Source: Algibacter amylolyticus
GTDB lineage: Bacteria > Bacteroidota > Bacteroidia > Flavobacteriales > Flavobacteriaceae
Assembly: GCF_014202225.1 (NCBI RefSeq)
Contig: NZ_JACHGE010000009.1
Coordinates: 1 to 64,000, forward strand
Length of the DNA stretch: 64,000 bases
Reading direction: 5' to 3'
The notes below the pieces were generated by a model. It searched no databases. It had not been told where the DNA came from and saw nothing but the letters and a program-made list of their open reading frames with translations. A program made the translations under genes and the position numbers. The stretch's first letter is position 1. Each line of letters opens with the position of its first letter. Positions 8,736 to 17,061 of the stretch are shown piece after piece.

Positions 8736-8862
8736 TGATTTAAACTCATTATTTAGAGAATTAAAATGTTTTTAAAAGTGTATTTCATCGATAAAATTGA
8801 TTATTTCAACTTTAAATGTTAAAATTTAATGTATTTCAGCGATTTATAGTGTTTTTAATCGA

Positions 8863-9005
8863 TTTGATAAGTTTATTAATTATATATTTGGAGTGTACTA
8901 AATAACACACTTTTTAGTTCAATGGATTAATTAATTAATATTTGCATTATGTTGATAAATTAGGAAACCCCAAATCTAGATTCATAATATAAAAAAGCAA
9001 ATTGA
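8863..9005 (+). ncRNA. second candidate non-coding unit in the same gap
   Basis: A perfect -7 box TATATTTG lies at 8883-8890 with TTTG at 8863-8866 (16-nt spacer, slightly short). Transcription from about 8896 would run without any ORF of note to the hairpin at 9007-9039, giving about 140 nt. The hairpin may serve only the converging alkB-like gene, in which case this unit is not real. Confidence 0.3.
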
Positions 9006-9006
9006 A

Positions 9007-9039
9007 AGAAAACCGAGTTTGAGGGAACTCGGTTTTTTT
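9007..9039. terminator. bidirectional terminator before the AlkB-like gene
   Basis: AAAACCGAGTT pairs with AACTCGGTTTT around loop TGAGGG, with A's on one side and T's on the other. It overlaps the alkB-like stop codon by two bases. Confidence 0.85.
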
Positions 9040-9631
9040 ATGCAATAATTCGAAATGTTAAATTAATTCGTTTTCCAATAATTTTTTTAGTTTTTGGTAT
9101 CTGGTGTAGCCAATTGTCTTGAGTTTCGCCTTGCATTAATAGCAGGCTACCATGTTGTAAATTTAGTTTTGCTTTAAGCGATTTATCTCCCTTGTGTTTT
9201 AAATTAAAAACACGTTCGGCACCAAAAGAAACCGAAGCTATTATAGGGTTTTTACCTAATTCTTTTTCATTATCGGCATGCCAACCGTTACTATCATTGC
9301 CATCTCTGTATAAATTGGCTAAACAACTTGTAAATTTTACTTTTAAATGCGATTCAATTTTACTCTTAATGAGTAATAAATCATCATTAAAAGGATATGG
9401 CTGCATGGTTATATTGCTGTATTTGTATGTATTTGTGTTATTGGCGTAAAAACAGGTTAAACGAGGTTGTAAATGTGTTTTTCCGTAAATGGTTATTGAA
9501 TCTTGTTGCCACTTAACATAATTTAGAAGGTTTTTAAAAAAATTAGTGGCTTCACTGGCATTGAAAAACTCCGGGTAATAGGTTATTTCGGCGTCTTTCA
9601 GATTTAAATTTATATCACTTTTAAAAAGCAT
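9038..9631 (-). CDS. alkB: AlkB-like 2-oxoglutarate/Fe(II) dioxygenase
   Basis: The 197-residue protein fits the AlkB family, which repairs alkylated bases by oxidative demethylation. Iron ligands are visible as H118-x-D120 (GWHAD) and H176 (WLHQIPK). The 2-oxoglutarate-binding tail is R188-I-N190-L-T-F-R194, and ASVSFGAERVF is the conserved strand before it. It is divergent from the VanX-like gene (39 nt between them). A minus-strand -7 box (TAATTTTG, plus coordinates 9661-9668) lies in that gap. Substrate preference (DNA or RNA) cannot be read from the sequence. No ada-type regulator is nearby. Confidence 0.9.
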   Translation of the reverse strand: MLFKSDINLNLKDAEITYYPEFFNASEATNFFKNLLNYVKWQQDSITIYGKTHLQPRLTCFYANNTNTYKYSNITMQPYPFNDDLLLIKSKIESHLKVKFTSCLANLYRDGNDSNGWHADNEKELGKNPIIASVSFGAERVFNLKHKGDKSLKAKLNLQHGSLLLMQGETQDNWLHQIPKTKKIIGKRINLTFRIIA

Positions 9632-9670
9632 ATTCTTTTATTTTCTAAATTAGCATAATTCAAAATTAAA

Positions 9671-10336
9671 ATGAAGTATACCTTAGTTTTTTTATTCTGC
9701 CTTATTTTTCAAAATATGTTTTCGCAACTACCTGAAGGTTTTGTGTATGTTAAAGATATTATTCCGGATTTAGGTGTCGAGTTACGTTATTTTACCTCTA
9801 ATAATTTTGTAGGAAAACCAATTAATAGTTACCAATCTAATAAGCTTATACTAACGGAACAAACTGCACAGGCTTTAAAAAAGGTCCAAGAAGCATTGCA
9901 AGAACAAAATTTATGTTTAAAGGTTTATGATGGCTACAGACCTCAAGAGGCCGTTAATCATTTTATAAGTTGGGCTAGAGACTTAAATGATACCATAATG
10001 AAACCTCAATTTTATCCAGAGGTTAAAAAACGTAATTTATTTAAATCTGGATATATATCTTCTAGATCTGGGCATAGTAGGGGAAGTACGGTTGATTTAA
10101 CAATAATTGATGGAAATACGGGAATACCTTTAGATATGGGAAGTCCATATGATTTTTTTGGAGAAGAATCTTGGGTGGCCTATCCAAAGCTTACAGACAC
10201 TCAAAAAGCTAACCGACAATTATTACAAACCGTTATGTTGAAATATAATTTTAGGAATTACTCTAAAGAATGGTGGCACTTTACTTTACGATGGGAGCCA
10301 TTTCCTAAAACGTATTTTGATTTTCCGGTGGAATAG
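9671..10336 (+). CDS. M15 family D-Ala-D-Ala dipeptidase, VanX/DdpX type, secreted
   Basis: The product has 221 residues with a signal peptide (about 1-19, ending FSQ). Zinc ligands of the M15D family are visible: H135 and D142 in SGHSRGSTVD, and E200 with H203 in EWWHFT. R90 (DGYRP) is the conserved substrate arginine. It should hydrolyse D-alanyl-D-alanine in the periplasm, probably for wall-peptide recycling. No vanH, vanA or vanRS neighbour is present, so a glycopeptide-resistance role is not supported. The next gene converges on it. Confidence 0.9.
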   Translation: MKYTLVFLFCLIFQNMFSQLPEGFVYVKDIIPDLGVELRYFTSNNFVGKPINSYQSNKLILTEQTAQALKKVQEALQEQNLCLKVYDGYRPQEAVNHFISWARDLNDTIMKPQFYPEVKKRNLFKSGYISSRSGHSRGSTVDLTIIDGNTGIPLDMGSPYDFFGEESWVAYPKLTDTQKANRQLLQTVMLKYNFRNYSKEWWHFTLRWEPFPKTYFDFPVE

Positions 10337-10354
10337 TATTAGTGTATAATCCTA

Positions 10355-11596
10355 TTAATACCAGCGTTTCTTTTTCTTTTTAGAGGCTTCACTTTTACGT
10401 CCTTTTCTGTGTTTACTGCCTGTTTTATTAGAGGTATGTATAATTGGTTTTGCTTTAGGATCTAGTGGATACGGATGGTCTTCAACAACATCTAATTGTA
10501 GGCTAATAAGTTGTTGTATGGCTTTTATGTAGTTTTTCTCATCTGCCGAACAAAACGAATGTGCTATACCTGTGTTTCCTGCTCTAGCGGTTCTACCAAT
10601 ACGGTGTACATAGGTTTCGGGAACATTTGGCAAATCGAAATTTATAACCGCATCTAATTCGTTTATATCAATACCACGTGCAGCCACATCGGTTGCAATT
10701 AATATGTTAACCTCGCCTTTTTTAAATCGTGTTAAGGCATCTTGTCTTGCAGTTTGACTTTTATCACCATGAATACTATCGGCTTTATAATTGTTTTTTA
10801 TAAGCGTTTTTTCAAGTTTATCTACACCATATTTTGTGCGTCTAAAAATGATGATATTTCCTTTAATTGTGTTTCGTAATAAATGTAAACACAATTCTAT
10901 TTTTTTAGGTTTTGGGACAAAGTATAATAACTGAGCCACATTTTTTGATGTTGAAGAATTTTGGGCAACCTCTACGCGCTCCGGATTGTTTAAAATAGAA
11001 TTCGCTAATTGTTCTACTTTATGCGGAATAGTTGCCGAAAACAATAGGATTTGTTTTTCTCGAGTACATAAACGCTCTATTTTTCTAACATCGTCAATAA
11101 AGCCCATGTCTAGCATCAAATCAGCTTCATCCAAAACTAAAGTTTCAACGTAATCTAAATTAATACTGTCTTGTTTATGTAAATCGAGTAAACGACCTGG
11201 AGTAGCAATTAAAACATCTACACCTTTTTTTAAAACTTCTTTTTGTGGTTCTATTGATGCGCCACCATAAACTACAGTGGTTCTTAAGTTGGTATAAGAA
11301 CTGTAGGTTTTAAAGTTATCTTCAATTTGAATGGCTAATTCTCGCGTAGGACTAACAATTAAAGCTTTAATGGTTTTACCTTTTTTAGGAGCATCTTGCT
11401 GGTCTAATAGAGATTGTAAAATAGGCAGTGCAAAAGCAGCCGTTTTTCCCGTTCCGGTTTGGGCAGAAACAATAACATCCTTATGCTCCAAAACAAGAGG
11501 GATAGTTTTTTCTTGCACTAAAGTAGGGTTATCGTAACCAGCTTCTGCAACGGCACGTAAAATAGGTTTGCTAATTTTTAAATCTTTAAAAGACAT
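10355..11596 (-). CDS. DEAD-box ATP-dependent RNA helicase, RhlE-like
   Basis: From MSFKDLKIS the protein has 413 residues. All core motifs are present in order: Q motif (GYDNPTLVQEKTIP), Walker A AQTGTGKT, PTRELA, TPGR, DEAD, SAT, then helicase-C motifs IIF, ATDVAARGID and HRIGRTAR. A short basic tail rich in lysine (ending KKKKKRWY) probably binds RNA. The upstream in-frame ATG at 11626 adds ten atypical residues. A minus-strand -7 box TATCTTTG (plus 11613-11620) lies between the two ATGs, so the shorter start is chosen. Likely roles are ribosome assembly or RNA unwinding in the cold. Confidence 0.93.
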   Translation of the reverse strand: MSFKDLKISKPILRAVAEAGYDNPTLVQEKTIPLVLEHKDVIVSAQTGTGKTAAFALPILQSLLDQQDAPKKGKTIKALIVSPTRELAIQIEDNFKTYSSYTNLRTTVVYGGASIEPQKEVLKKGVDVLIATPGRLLDLHKQDSINLDYVETLVLDEADLMLDMGFIDDVRKIERLCTREKQILLFSATIPHKVEQLANSILNNPERVEVAQNSSTSKNVAQLLYFVPKPKKIELCLHLLRNTIKGNIIIFRRTKYGVDKLEKTLIKNNYKADSIHGDKSQTARQDALTRFKKGEVNILIATDVAARGIDINELDAVINFDLPNVPETYVHRIGRTARAGNTGIAHSFCSADEKNYIKAIQQLISLQLDVVEDHPYPLDPKAKPIIHTSNKTGSKHRKGRKSEASKKKKKRWY

Positions 11597-11612
11597 CTGT
11601 AATAGTTTGTTG

Positions 11613-11620
11613 CAAAGATA
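11613..11620 (-). promoter_or_regulatory. -7 box of the DEAD-box helicase gene
   Basis: On the minus strand this reads TATCTTTG, a perfect TAnnTTTG match, about 17 nt before the chosen start codon. No good -33 TTG is found at the usual distance. Confidence 0.5.
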
Positions 11621-11638
11621 TAACAAACCAAACCAAAG

Positions 11639-12274
11639 CTACTTTAAAAACTGTTTCAGTTTGTCTCTTTTTCGTTTGGGTATAGCATCATTGGTTAGTA
11701 TGCATTCAATATGCGCCTTGTTTTTTTCTTTACTGTATAGTAAATTAAAGAACTGATGTGTAGTTAAACTGTTTTTAGCTTTATCAATTAACTCAAAAGT
11801 GTCGCCTGCTTTAACAGAACCTGCTTCTAAAACACGAATATATGTACCCGGAAAACCATGATTAATAAATTGTTTCAGGATGTTTTGATTGCCAAATTTA
11901 ACACCCAATTTAAAACAAGGTTCTCTAGGTTGTGTAATTTGAATAAGCGCTCCACCTAATTTATAAATATCTCCAATATGGATTTCCTTTTCATTTAAAC
12001 CAGAAACGGTTAGGTTTTCACCTAGCATACCATAACTCCAATCTAAATTAGGATATAAGTTTTTCCAATACTCATAATGATCTTCAGAAAATAAATAGCA
12101 GGCCTTAAACTCGCCACCATGATGTTTTCTATCTGTTACCTCGTCGCCTTTAACGTCTGTAGTACCAAGAAAAATAGGTTGATTGGTAGGTGTTTTATAG
12201 ATGCCAGTAACTACTTCTTTCCCATTCCAGATAATGGTTGTTGGTTTTGCTATATTGGTAGCGATTATTTTCAT
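11639..12274 (-). CDS. MOSC domain protein, YiiM-like
   Basis: The 211-residue protein carries the MOSC beta-barrel seen in molybdenum-cofactor sulfurases and YiiM. Visible marks are KHHGG (about residues 50-54), the GENLTVSG strand, and the conserved cysteine in REPCFKLG. The C-terminal ~50 residues are helical and basic and match the 3-alpha domain of YiiM-type proteins. YiiM-type enzymes reduce N-hydroxylated compounds with molybdenum cofactor. Its start directly abuts the stop of the upstream membrane protein, so the pair is probably one unit. Confidence 0.88.
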   Translation of the reverse strand: MKIIATNIAKPTTIIWNGKEVVTGIYKTPTNQPIFLGTTDVKGDEVTDRKHHGGEFKACYLFSEDHYEYWKNLYPNLDWSYGMLGENLTVSGLNEKEIHIGDIYKLGGALIQITQPREPCFKLGVKFGNQNILKQFINHGFPGTYIRVLEAGSVKAGDTFELIDKAKNSLTTHQFFNLLYSKEKNKAHIECILTNDAIPKRKRDKLKQFLK

Positions 12275-12670
12275 TTAGGCTTTATTGAAAAGGGTTTTAA
12301 TTTCAGGTTTCGATAATTCTATTAGAGTAAAAATACCTAAAACGATACCTAGAATGCCAGTAAGACAATTTACTACGGCTATTACAAATACAAAATTATA
12401 GTTTTTTAGGTTTTTAATATATTTTGAAGCCAATAAAGTTAATACACCAATGGTTATACAAAATAATAAACCGATACCGCCAATTATAGCGAAAATCCAG
12501 CCAAAATTAAAAGGAAGTTCTGTGTTAGTATCGCTATTTTCAGCCATCGCGCCAATTAGGAACCCCAAACAACCGTAAATAATAAATACAATTGAAAAAC
12601 ATAATGTTAGAATGCCCTTTACAAGGTATAAAATCCTGAAGGTATTTAAGTTGTTTTTTGCAGCTTCCAT
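12275..12670 (-). CDS. small membrane protein, three to four predicted helices
   Basis: The 131-residue protein has hydrophobic segments at about residues 13-40, 53-82 and 92-118. A short acidic loop lies after the first (AENSDTNTELP). No catalytic motif was seen and I do not recognise a named family with confidence; CCC-motif or TM2-like families are possible relatives. Its stop abuts the MOSC gene start. A short charged tail ends the protein (EIKTLFNKA). It is probably in the inner membrane. Confidence 0.75.
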   Translation of the reverse strand: MEAAKNNLNTFRILYLVKGILTLCFSIVFIIYGCLGFLIGAMAENSDTNTELPFNFGWIFAIIGGIGLLFCITIGVLTLLASKYIKNLKNYNFVFVIAVVNCLTGILGIVLGIFTLIELSKPEIKTLFNKA

Positions 12671-12727
12671 TTAAGCGGTTTTCTTATTGATTAGTTAAGT
12701 GATTGTTACTATTTTTAATACGACAGT

Positions 12728-13960
12728 TTACTTCCTTAAATTCACAATCCGTTCCAACAGCGTAGGATGCGAATAATGCATAAATACATAAGCCGGATGT
12801 GGTGTTAAATTACTCAAACTATTTTTAGATAGTTTTTTAAGCGCGGTAATTAATGGATCGCCTTTATAGGTGTTTTTTGCATAATCATCGGCTTGGTATT
12901 CAAATTTTCTAGAAAACAGATTCATTATTAATCCTGTAATTTCAGAAATAGGCGCGTATAGTAACCCAAAAGCAATTAAACCAATATGAAAACTAGGCGT
13001 TGTAACACCTAAAGCTTGCGATAATATAGGATTTGAAATAAATAAGGATAATATAAAAAGTGTAAATCCTGTTAATAGAATGAATGCAAATAGGTTAAAA
13101 ATAATATGTTTCTTTTTATAGTGTCCAACTTCGTGAGCCAATACAGCTACAATTTCTTCGTCATCCAAATCATGTATTAATGTGTCGTAAAGGGTTACGC
13201 GTTTTTCACTTCCAAAACCAGAAAAATAGGCATTGGCTTTTGTACTTCGTTTAGAGCCATCAATTACAAAGATTTTATCTAGCTTAAAACCAACTGTTTT
13301 AGCATACGCCGAAATTTTATCGCGCAATGTCCCATCTTCTAAAGGGGTTTGTTTATTAAAAAGGGGCACAATAAGTTTGGAGTAAAACATATTCATAAAC
13401 AACGTAAATACAGCTACTAATGCCCAAGCGTACAACCAAAAATGCTGTCCAGTAGCCTCATAAAACCAAATTATTAATGCTAAAATACCGCCTCCTACAA
13501 TGGCCATCATGAGCCAACCTTTTATTTTATCTAGAAAAAAGGTTTTTACAGTTGTTTTATTAAATCCAAATTTTTCTTCAATTACAAAAGTGCTGTAATA
13601 CGAAAAGGGTGTAGTTAAAATATCGCTGCCAATCATAATAATACCAAAGAAAATAAGCGCAACTATAATGGAGTTTTTACTGTAGGTTCTTGCAATATTG
13701 TCGACAACCTCGAAACCATCAAACCATAAAAAGCCTAGCGTTAAAATTAAGGAGAAGGTAGATGTTAATAAGCCAAATTTATAGTTGGTTGTTTTATAAT
13801 TTTGCGATTTTTTATATTCTACGTCATCATAAACATCTTGTAACTCATCAGGAAGTGAATCGTTATAATGTTTTGCATTTAAGGCGTTTAGAATTTTATC
13901 GATAATAAAACTTAGAATAATAATTATTAAAATGATGTAAAATAGGCTTTGGGCATCCAT
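12728..13960 (-). CDS. M48 family zinc metalloprotease, Ste24/CAAX-protease-like
   Basis: The 410-residue integral membrane protease has the zinc motif HEVGH at residues 276-280 (VLAHEVGHYKKKH). The third ligand is probably the glutamate of the downstream FEYQADDYA segment. Several hydrophobic helices lie at both ends, as in the Ste24 branch. The ~40-kDa size and the RSTKANAYFSGFG strand before the active site fit that branch better than the shorter HtpX. The bacterial role is likely membrane-protein quality control. The gene is followed (27 nt upstream in coordinates) by an unrelated membrane gene cluster on the same strand. Confidence 0.9.
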   Translation of the reverse strand: MDAQSLFYIILIIIILSFIIDKILNALNAKHYNDSLPDELQDVYDDVEYKKSQNYKTTNYKFGLLTSTFSLILTLGFLWFDGFEVVDNIARTYSKNSIIVALIFFGIIMIGSDILTTPFSYYSTFVIEEKFGFNKTTVKTFFLDKIKGWLMMAIVGGGILALIIWFYEATGQHFWLYAWALVAVFTLFMNMFYSKLIVPLFNKQTPLEDGTLRDKISAYAKTVGFKLDKIFVIDGSKRSTKANAYFSGFGSEKRVTLYDTLIHDLDDEEIVAVLAHEVGHYKKKHIIFNLFAFILLTGFTLFILSLFISNPILSQALGVTTPSFHIGLIAFGLLYAPISEITGLIMNLFSRKFEYQADDYAKNTYKGDPLITALKKLSKNSLSNLTPHPAYVFMHYSHPTLLERIVNLRK

Positions 13961-13990
13961 AAATATTATTCTAAGTTTTAAAATTTTTAA

Positions 13991-14776
13991 TTATTTAAGT
14001 AGGATCTTTTTTGTGATTCCTCCTTTATTAGTAGTTATTTTTAAAATATAAACTCCGGTAGAAAACGTATTTAAGTTATATGAACTTAAATCCTTAGTAT
14101 TAGGAGTTAGTTTTTGCTGTTGACCTAAAATAGAATAGACCGAAACATTTGTAATTACAAGGTCTGCTGGTTTATTTATGTTAAGCTGTTTGTTTTTGGA
14201 AGTATAAACGCTTATTGTATTTTCTAGGTTAATTGCTTGTGTTGATAAAGGCAGACCTTCATAAACTTGAACATCGTCAATTAACACTTTATACTCAGAG
14301 CCAATTCCTGACGGTATAACGCGTATAGTGGCTTCAAAATCAGTTTTCGTTTCGGTTGGTGTATATTGTGTTGTAACGGAGTTCCAATTGTTATCTTGAA
14401 TATTTGTACCATGAAGAAAAGGATTTGTTGACGAATAGAAACTAAATTCTATATTATCATTGGCATCAAATTCGGTTCCTAAATATTTGTAGCTATACGA
14501 TACGGTGTAAGTTTTACCAGCTTCAAGAGGAATATCGGCTAATGTAAATAGCATTAAATCACTAAATCCAGCAGTAAACTCCACACTGCTTGCCCCTTCA
14601 ACGAAATCTGTGGTGTTTTGGTTAAAAGTACCAAAGTCACTAGAAGAAGACCATCTGTTTGGCGTACTATTAGGGTTTGGGTAATCTTCAAAACCTCCAT
14701 TGGTAACTAAATTAGGGTTTTGGGCGTAGCTAAAAAACGTAAAAGTTAAAAAAATAACGAGTAATTTTCCTTTCAT
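13991..14776 (-). CDS. secreted T9SS type-A cargo with carbohydrate-binding-like domain
   Basis: The 261-residue protein has a signal peptide (ending FSYAQ). A jelly-roll domain follows, beginning NLVTNGGFEDYPNP, which resembles carbohydrate-binding module 4/9-type domains and spans to about residue 170. The last ~75 residues are a type-A sorting domain: NVSVYSILGQQ, then STGVYILKI and a final KKILLK. It should be exported by type IX secretion. There is no catalytic domain, so it is likely a binding or matrix protein. Its ligand is unknown. It sits between unrelated genes. Confidence 0.85.
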   Translation of the reverse strand: MKGKLLVIFLTFTFFSYAQNPNLVTNGGFEDYPNPNSTPNRWSSSSDFGTFNQNTTDFVEGASSVEFTAGFSDLMLFTLADIPLEAGKTYTVSYSYKYLGTEFDANDNIEFSFYSSTNPFLHGTNIQDNNWNSVTTQYTPTETKTDFEATIRVIPSGIGSEYKVLIDDVQVYEGLPLSTQAINLENTISVYTSKNKQLNINKPADLVITNVSVYSILGQQQKLTPNTKDLSSYNLNTFSTGVYILKITTNKGGITKKILLK

Positions 14777-14920
14777 ATGTAATAGTTTTAAGGGATTAAT
14801 TACCTGTAAAAATAATTAAAAATCTTGTTTTAAAAGAATGAGAGAAATTTATTATTACTTATGAGAAATTGTAGCTTTTTGGTTGCGGTTCTTTTTGTTA
14901 TAAGCTTTGTTATATAAGAA

Positions 14921-15715
14921 TTATGAAAACTTTCTTTGTCTTTTAGCTTCAAAAATTAAAATTCCTGCAGCAACCGAAACATTCATAGAATCTATCTCAC
15001 CTTGCATTGGTATTATAATGTTTTTAGTAGCATGATTGCGCCACTCGTCACTTAAACCCGTAGCCTCGGTACCCACAACTATTGCGGTGGGTTTCGTGTA
15101 ATCTTGGGTATGGTAGGCCACCGATTCTTGTAAAATAGCACTATAAATATTAATGTTATTCGCTTTTAAAAAGGTAATAATCTCGGTGGTTGTTCCAGTG
15201 GCTATTTGGTTAGTAAATACGCAGCCAACGCTAGAACGTATAATGTTTGGGTTGTATAAATCTGTTTTTGGGTTGGCAATAATTACAGCATCTACATGCG
15301 CTGCATCTGCCGTTCTTAAAATAGCGCCAATATTACCCGGTTTTTCGGGTGCTTCGGCAACTAATATTAAAGGATTATCGTTTTTAAACCTTAAGTTAGA
15401 TAGTTCGTTTTCTTTGGCTTTTGCAACAGCTAGCAAACCTTCGGTAGTCGATCTATAAGCTAATTTTTCATAAACGTCCTTCGATACAGCAATGGGGTTT
15501 ACTGTTTCGGGAATAAGACCCTCAAGTGATTCAGCAGGAAATAAATCAGGATAAAACAAAACGGTTTCTACTTCATAACCACCTTTTAATGCTAATGTAA
15601 CTTCACGAATACCTTCTATTAAAAACGTGCCTGTTTTTTTACGTTCGCGCGACTTGTCTTTTAGTTGAACAAGTTGTCGAATTAGTGAGTTTTGTGCGCT
15701 TGTTATTTCTTTCAT
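14921..15715 (-). CDS. TrmH/SpoU family RNA 2'-O-methyltransferase
   Basis: From MKEITSAQNS the protein has 264 residues. The N-terminal ~95 residues form the substrate-binding domain (KTGTFLIEGIREV). The SPOUT catalytic domain shows motif 1 (EKPGNIGAILRTADA), motif 2 (VVGTEATGLSDEW) and motif 3 (IPMQGEIDSMNVSVAAGI), which builds the trefoil knot for S-adenosylmethionine. Target may be rRNA or tRNA. An upstream ATG at 15772 gives 19 atypical residues and is rejected. A minus-strand box TACTTTTG (plus 15726-15733) lies between the two ATGs and supports the shorter start. Confidence 0.92.
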   Translation of the reverse strand: MKEITSAQNSLIRQLVQLKDKSRERKKTGTFLIEGIREVTLALKGGYEVETVLFYPDLFPAESLEGLIPETVNPIAVSKDVYEKLAYRSTTEGLLAVAKAKENELSNLRFKNDNPLILVAEAPEKPGNIGAILRTADAAHVDAVIIANPKTDLYNPNIIRSSVGCVFTNQIATGTTTEIITFLKANNINIYSAILQESVAYHTQDYTKPTAIVVGTEATGLSDEWRNHATKNIIIPMQGEIDSMNVSVAAGILIFEAKRQRKFS

Positions 15716-15794
15716 AATAGTAAGACAAAAGTAATCGTTTTTATTGTAATGATATTCCCTTAACTTCGTCAAAGCTTAAAATCTAAAAAATATT

Positions 15795-16586
15795 ATGAAA
15801 AAAATCATACTCTTAGCACTTACAATTTCAATATTCGCTTGTAAAAACAAAACGGCAACACCTGTTGTAGATTATACCGAAGAAACTCTTGATGTTACCA
15901 CAAGTATATACCCAGAAAATATTACAAAAGTTTTTGAAGCTCATGGAGGTTTAGATAAATGGAACGCCATGACAACTTTAGCGTTTACCATGGAAAAACC
16001 AAATGGTTTGGAAGTAACCACCACGAATTTAAAAAACAGAAAGGCTTTAATTGATACCCCAGATCATGTTATTGGTTACAATGGCGAAGATGTGTGGTTG
16101 CTAAATAAAAGCGATAAACCATATAAGGGCAAACCAAGATTTTACTATAACCTAATGTTTTATTTTTATGCGATGCCGTTTATTTTGGCCGATGATGGTA
16201 TAAATTATGAAGATGCAGAACCATTAGTGTTTGATGATGTTGTTTACCCAGGAATTAAAATTTCTTACGAAAACGGTGTTGGCGAATCTTCAGACGATGA
16301 ATACGTGCTGTATTACAACCCAGAAACTTATAAAATGGAATGGTTAGGCTATACCGTAACATACTTTTCAAAAGAAAAAGGAAGCGAACTTCATTTTAGA
16401 CGTTACAACAAGTGGCAAGAGGTAAATGGATTATTATTGCCAGAAAGCATAGTAGGTTATAATTACGAAAACAATAAGCCAACAACAGCAAAAGGAGAAA
16501 CTAAGTTTATAAATGTTAAAGTAGACGCAGAGCCTCTTGACGATGCCGACTTTGAAGCACCTGCTGGCGCACAAATAGTAGATTAA
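15795..16586 (+). CDS. DUF6503-like lipoprotein
   Basis: This 263-residue lipoprotein starts MKKIILLALTISIFACKNK, with the lipobox cysteine at residue 16. The body is beta-rich with motifs such as HGGLDKWN (about residue 50), which many periplasmic outer-membrane-lipid-carrier-like proteins share. It fits what I know of DUF6503 in Flavobacteriaceae. The fold may resemble the LolA/LppX family that carries lipids or lipoproteins, but this is inference. Its stop TAA and the minus-strand stop of the next gene overlap within TTAA at 16583-16586. Confidence 0.78.
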   Translation: MKKIILLALTISIFACKNKTATPVVDYTEETLDVTTSIYPENITKVFEAHGGLDKWNAMTTLAFTMEKPNGLEVTTTNLKNRKALIDTPDHVIGYNGEDVWLLNKSDKPYKGKPRFYYNLMFYFYAMPFILADDGINYEDAEPLVFDDVVYPGIKISYENGVGESSDDEYVLYYNPETYKMEWLGYTVTYFSKEKGSELHFRRYNKWQEVNGLLLPESIVGYNYENNKPTTAKGETKFINVKVDAEPLDDADFEAPAGAQIVD

Positions 16587-16936
16587 GGGACCAATAAACC
16601 TTTTGGTCCAATGGCTAAATTATTGCCATCACCAGGAAATTTATGTGCAATTTTCAGTAACTCTTTACTTAAATAAAGTTTTTCTGAGGTCGAAAACGCA
16701 AAATTTCTGTTTATATGTCGCCCATCGTCTTTAGTAAAGTTGGTGGTTAGCGCATTATTTATGTCAAATAAAGAAAAGGAGTCTTTATTCAAACTTGTGT
16801 TTTGGGTAAAGGCTTTTTTAATATTAGGGTATTTCAGCAAAATTAATGGCGGAAGGGCAGTTTCATCTTTATTTATTTGCTGTGCAAATGTTTGGTTACA
16901 CAAAAAAAGAGCAAAAACTATTAATACTGTTTTCAT
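16583..16936 (-). CDS. small secreted hypothetical protein
   Basis: The 117-residue product has a signal peptide (MKTVLIVFALFLCNQTFAQ) and a mature part of about 98 residues with no cysteine. The last stretch is KFPGDGNNLAIGPKGLLVP. I do not recognise a family. It overlaps the DUF6503-like gene by four bases at their converging stops, with no terminator between them. The signal peptide and a clean ATG favour a real gene. Confidence 0.65.
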   Translation of the reverse strand: MKTVLIVFALFLCNQTFAQQINKDETALPPLILLKYPNIKKAFTQNTSLNKDSFSLFDINNALTTNFTKDDGRHINRNFAFSTSEKLYLSKELLKIAHKFPGDGNNLAIGPKGLLVP

Positions 16937-17061
16937 AACTTAAAATCTTTAAGGGTAACTAAAAATACACTTTTTTAAAATGAAAACCATAAAACAGGCT
17001 AAGTATTTGTAAGTGAAAACGCTAACTATAAAATAATACAGCTAAAATCATTAAAAATAGC

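Noticed and set aside
9671-10336. Glycopeptide-resistance gene (vanX)
   Set aside because: No vanH, ligase or regulator genes are adjacent, and secreted M15 dipeptidases are common in wall recycling.
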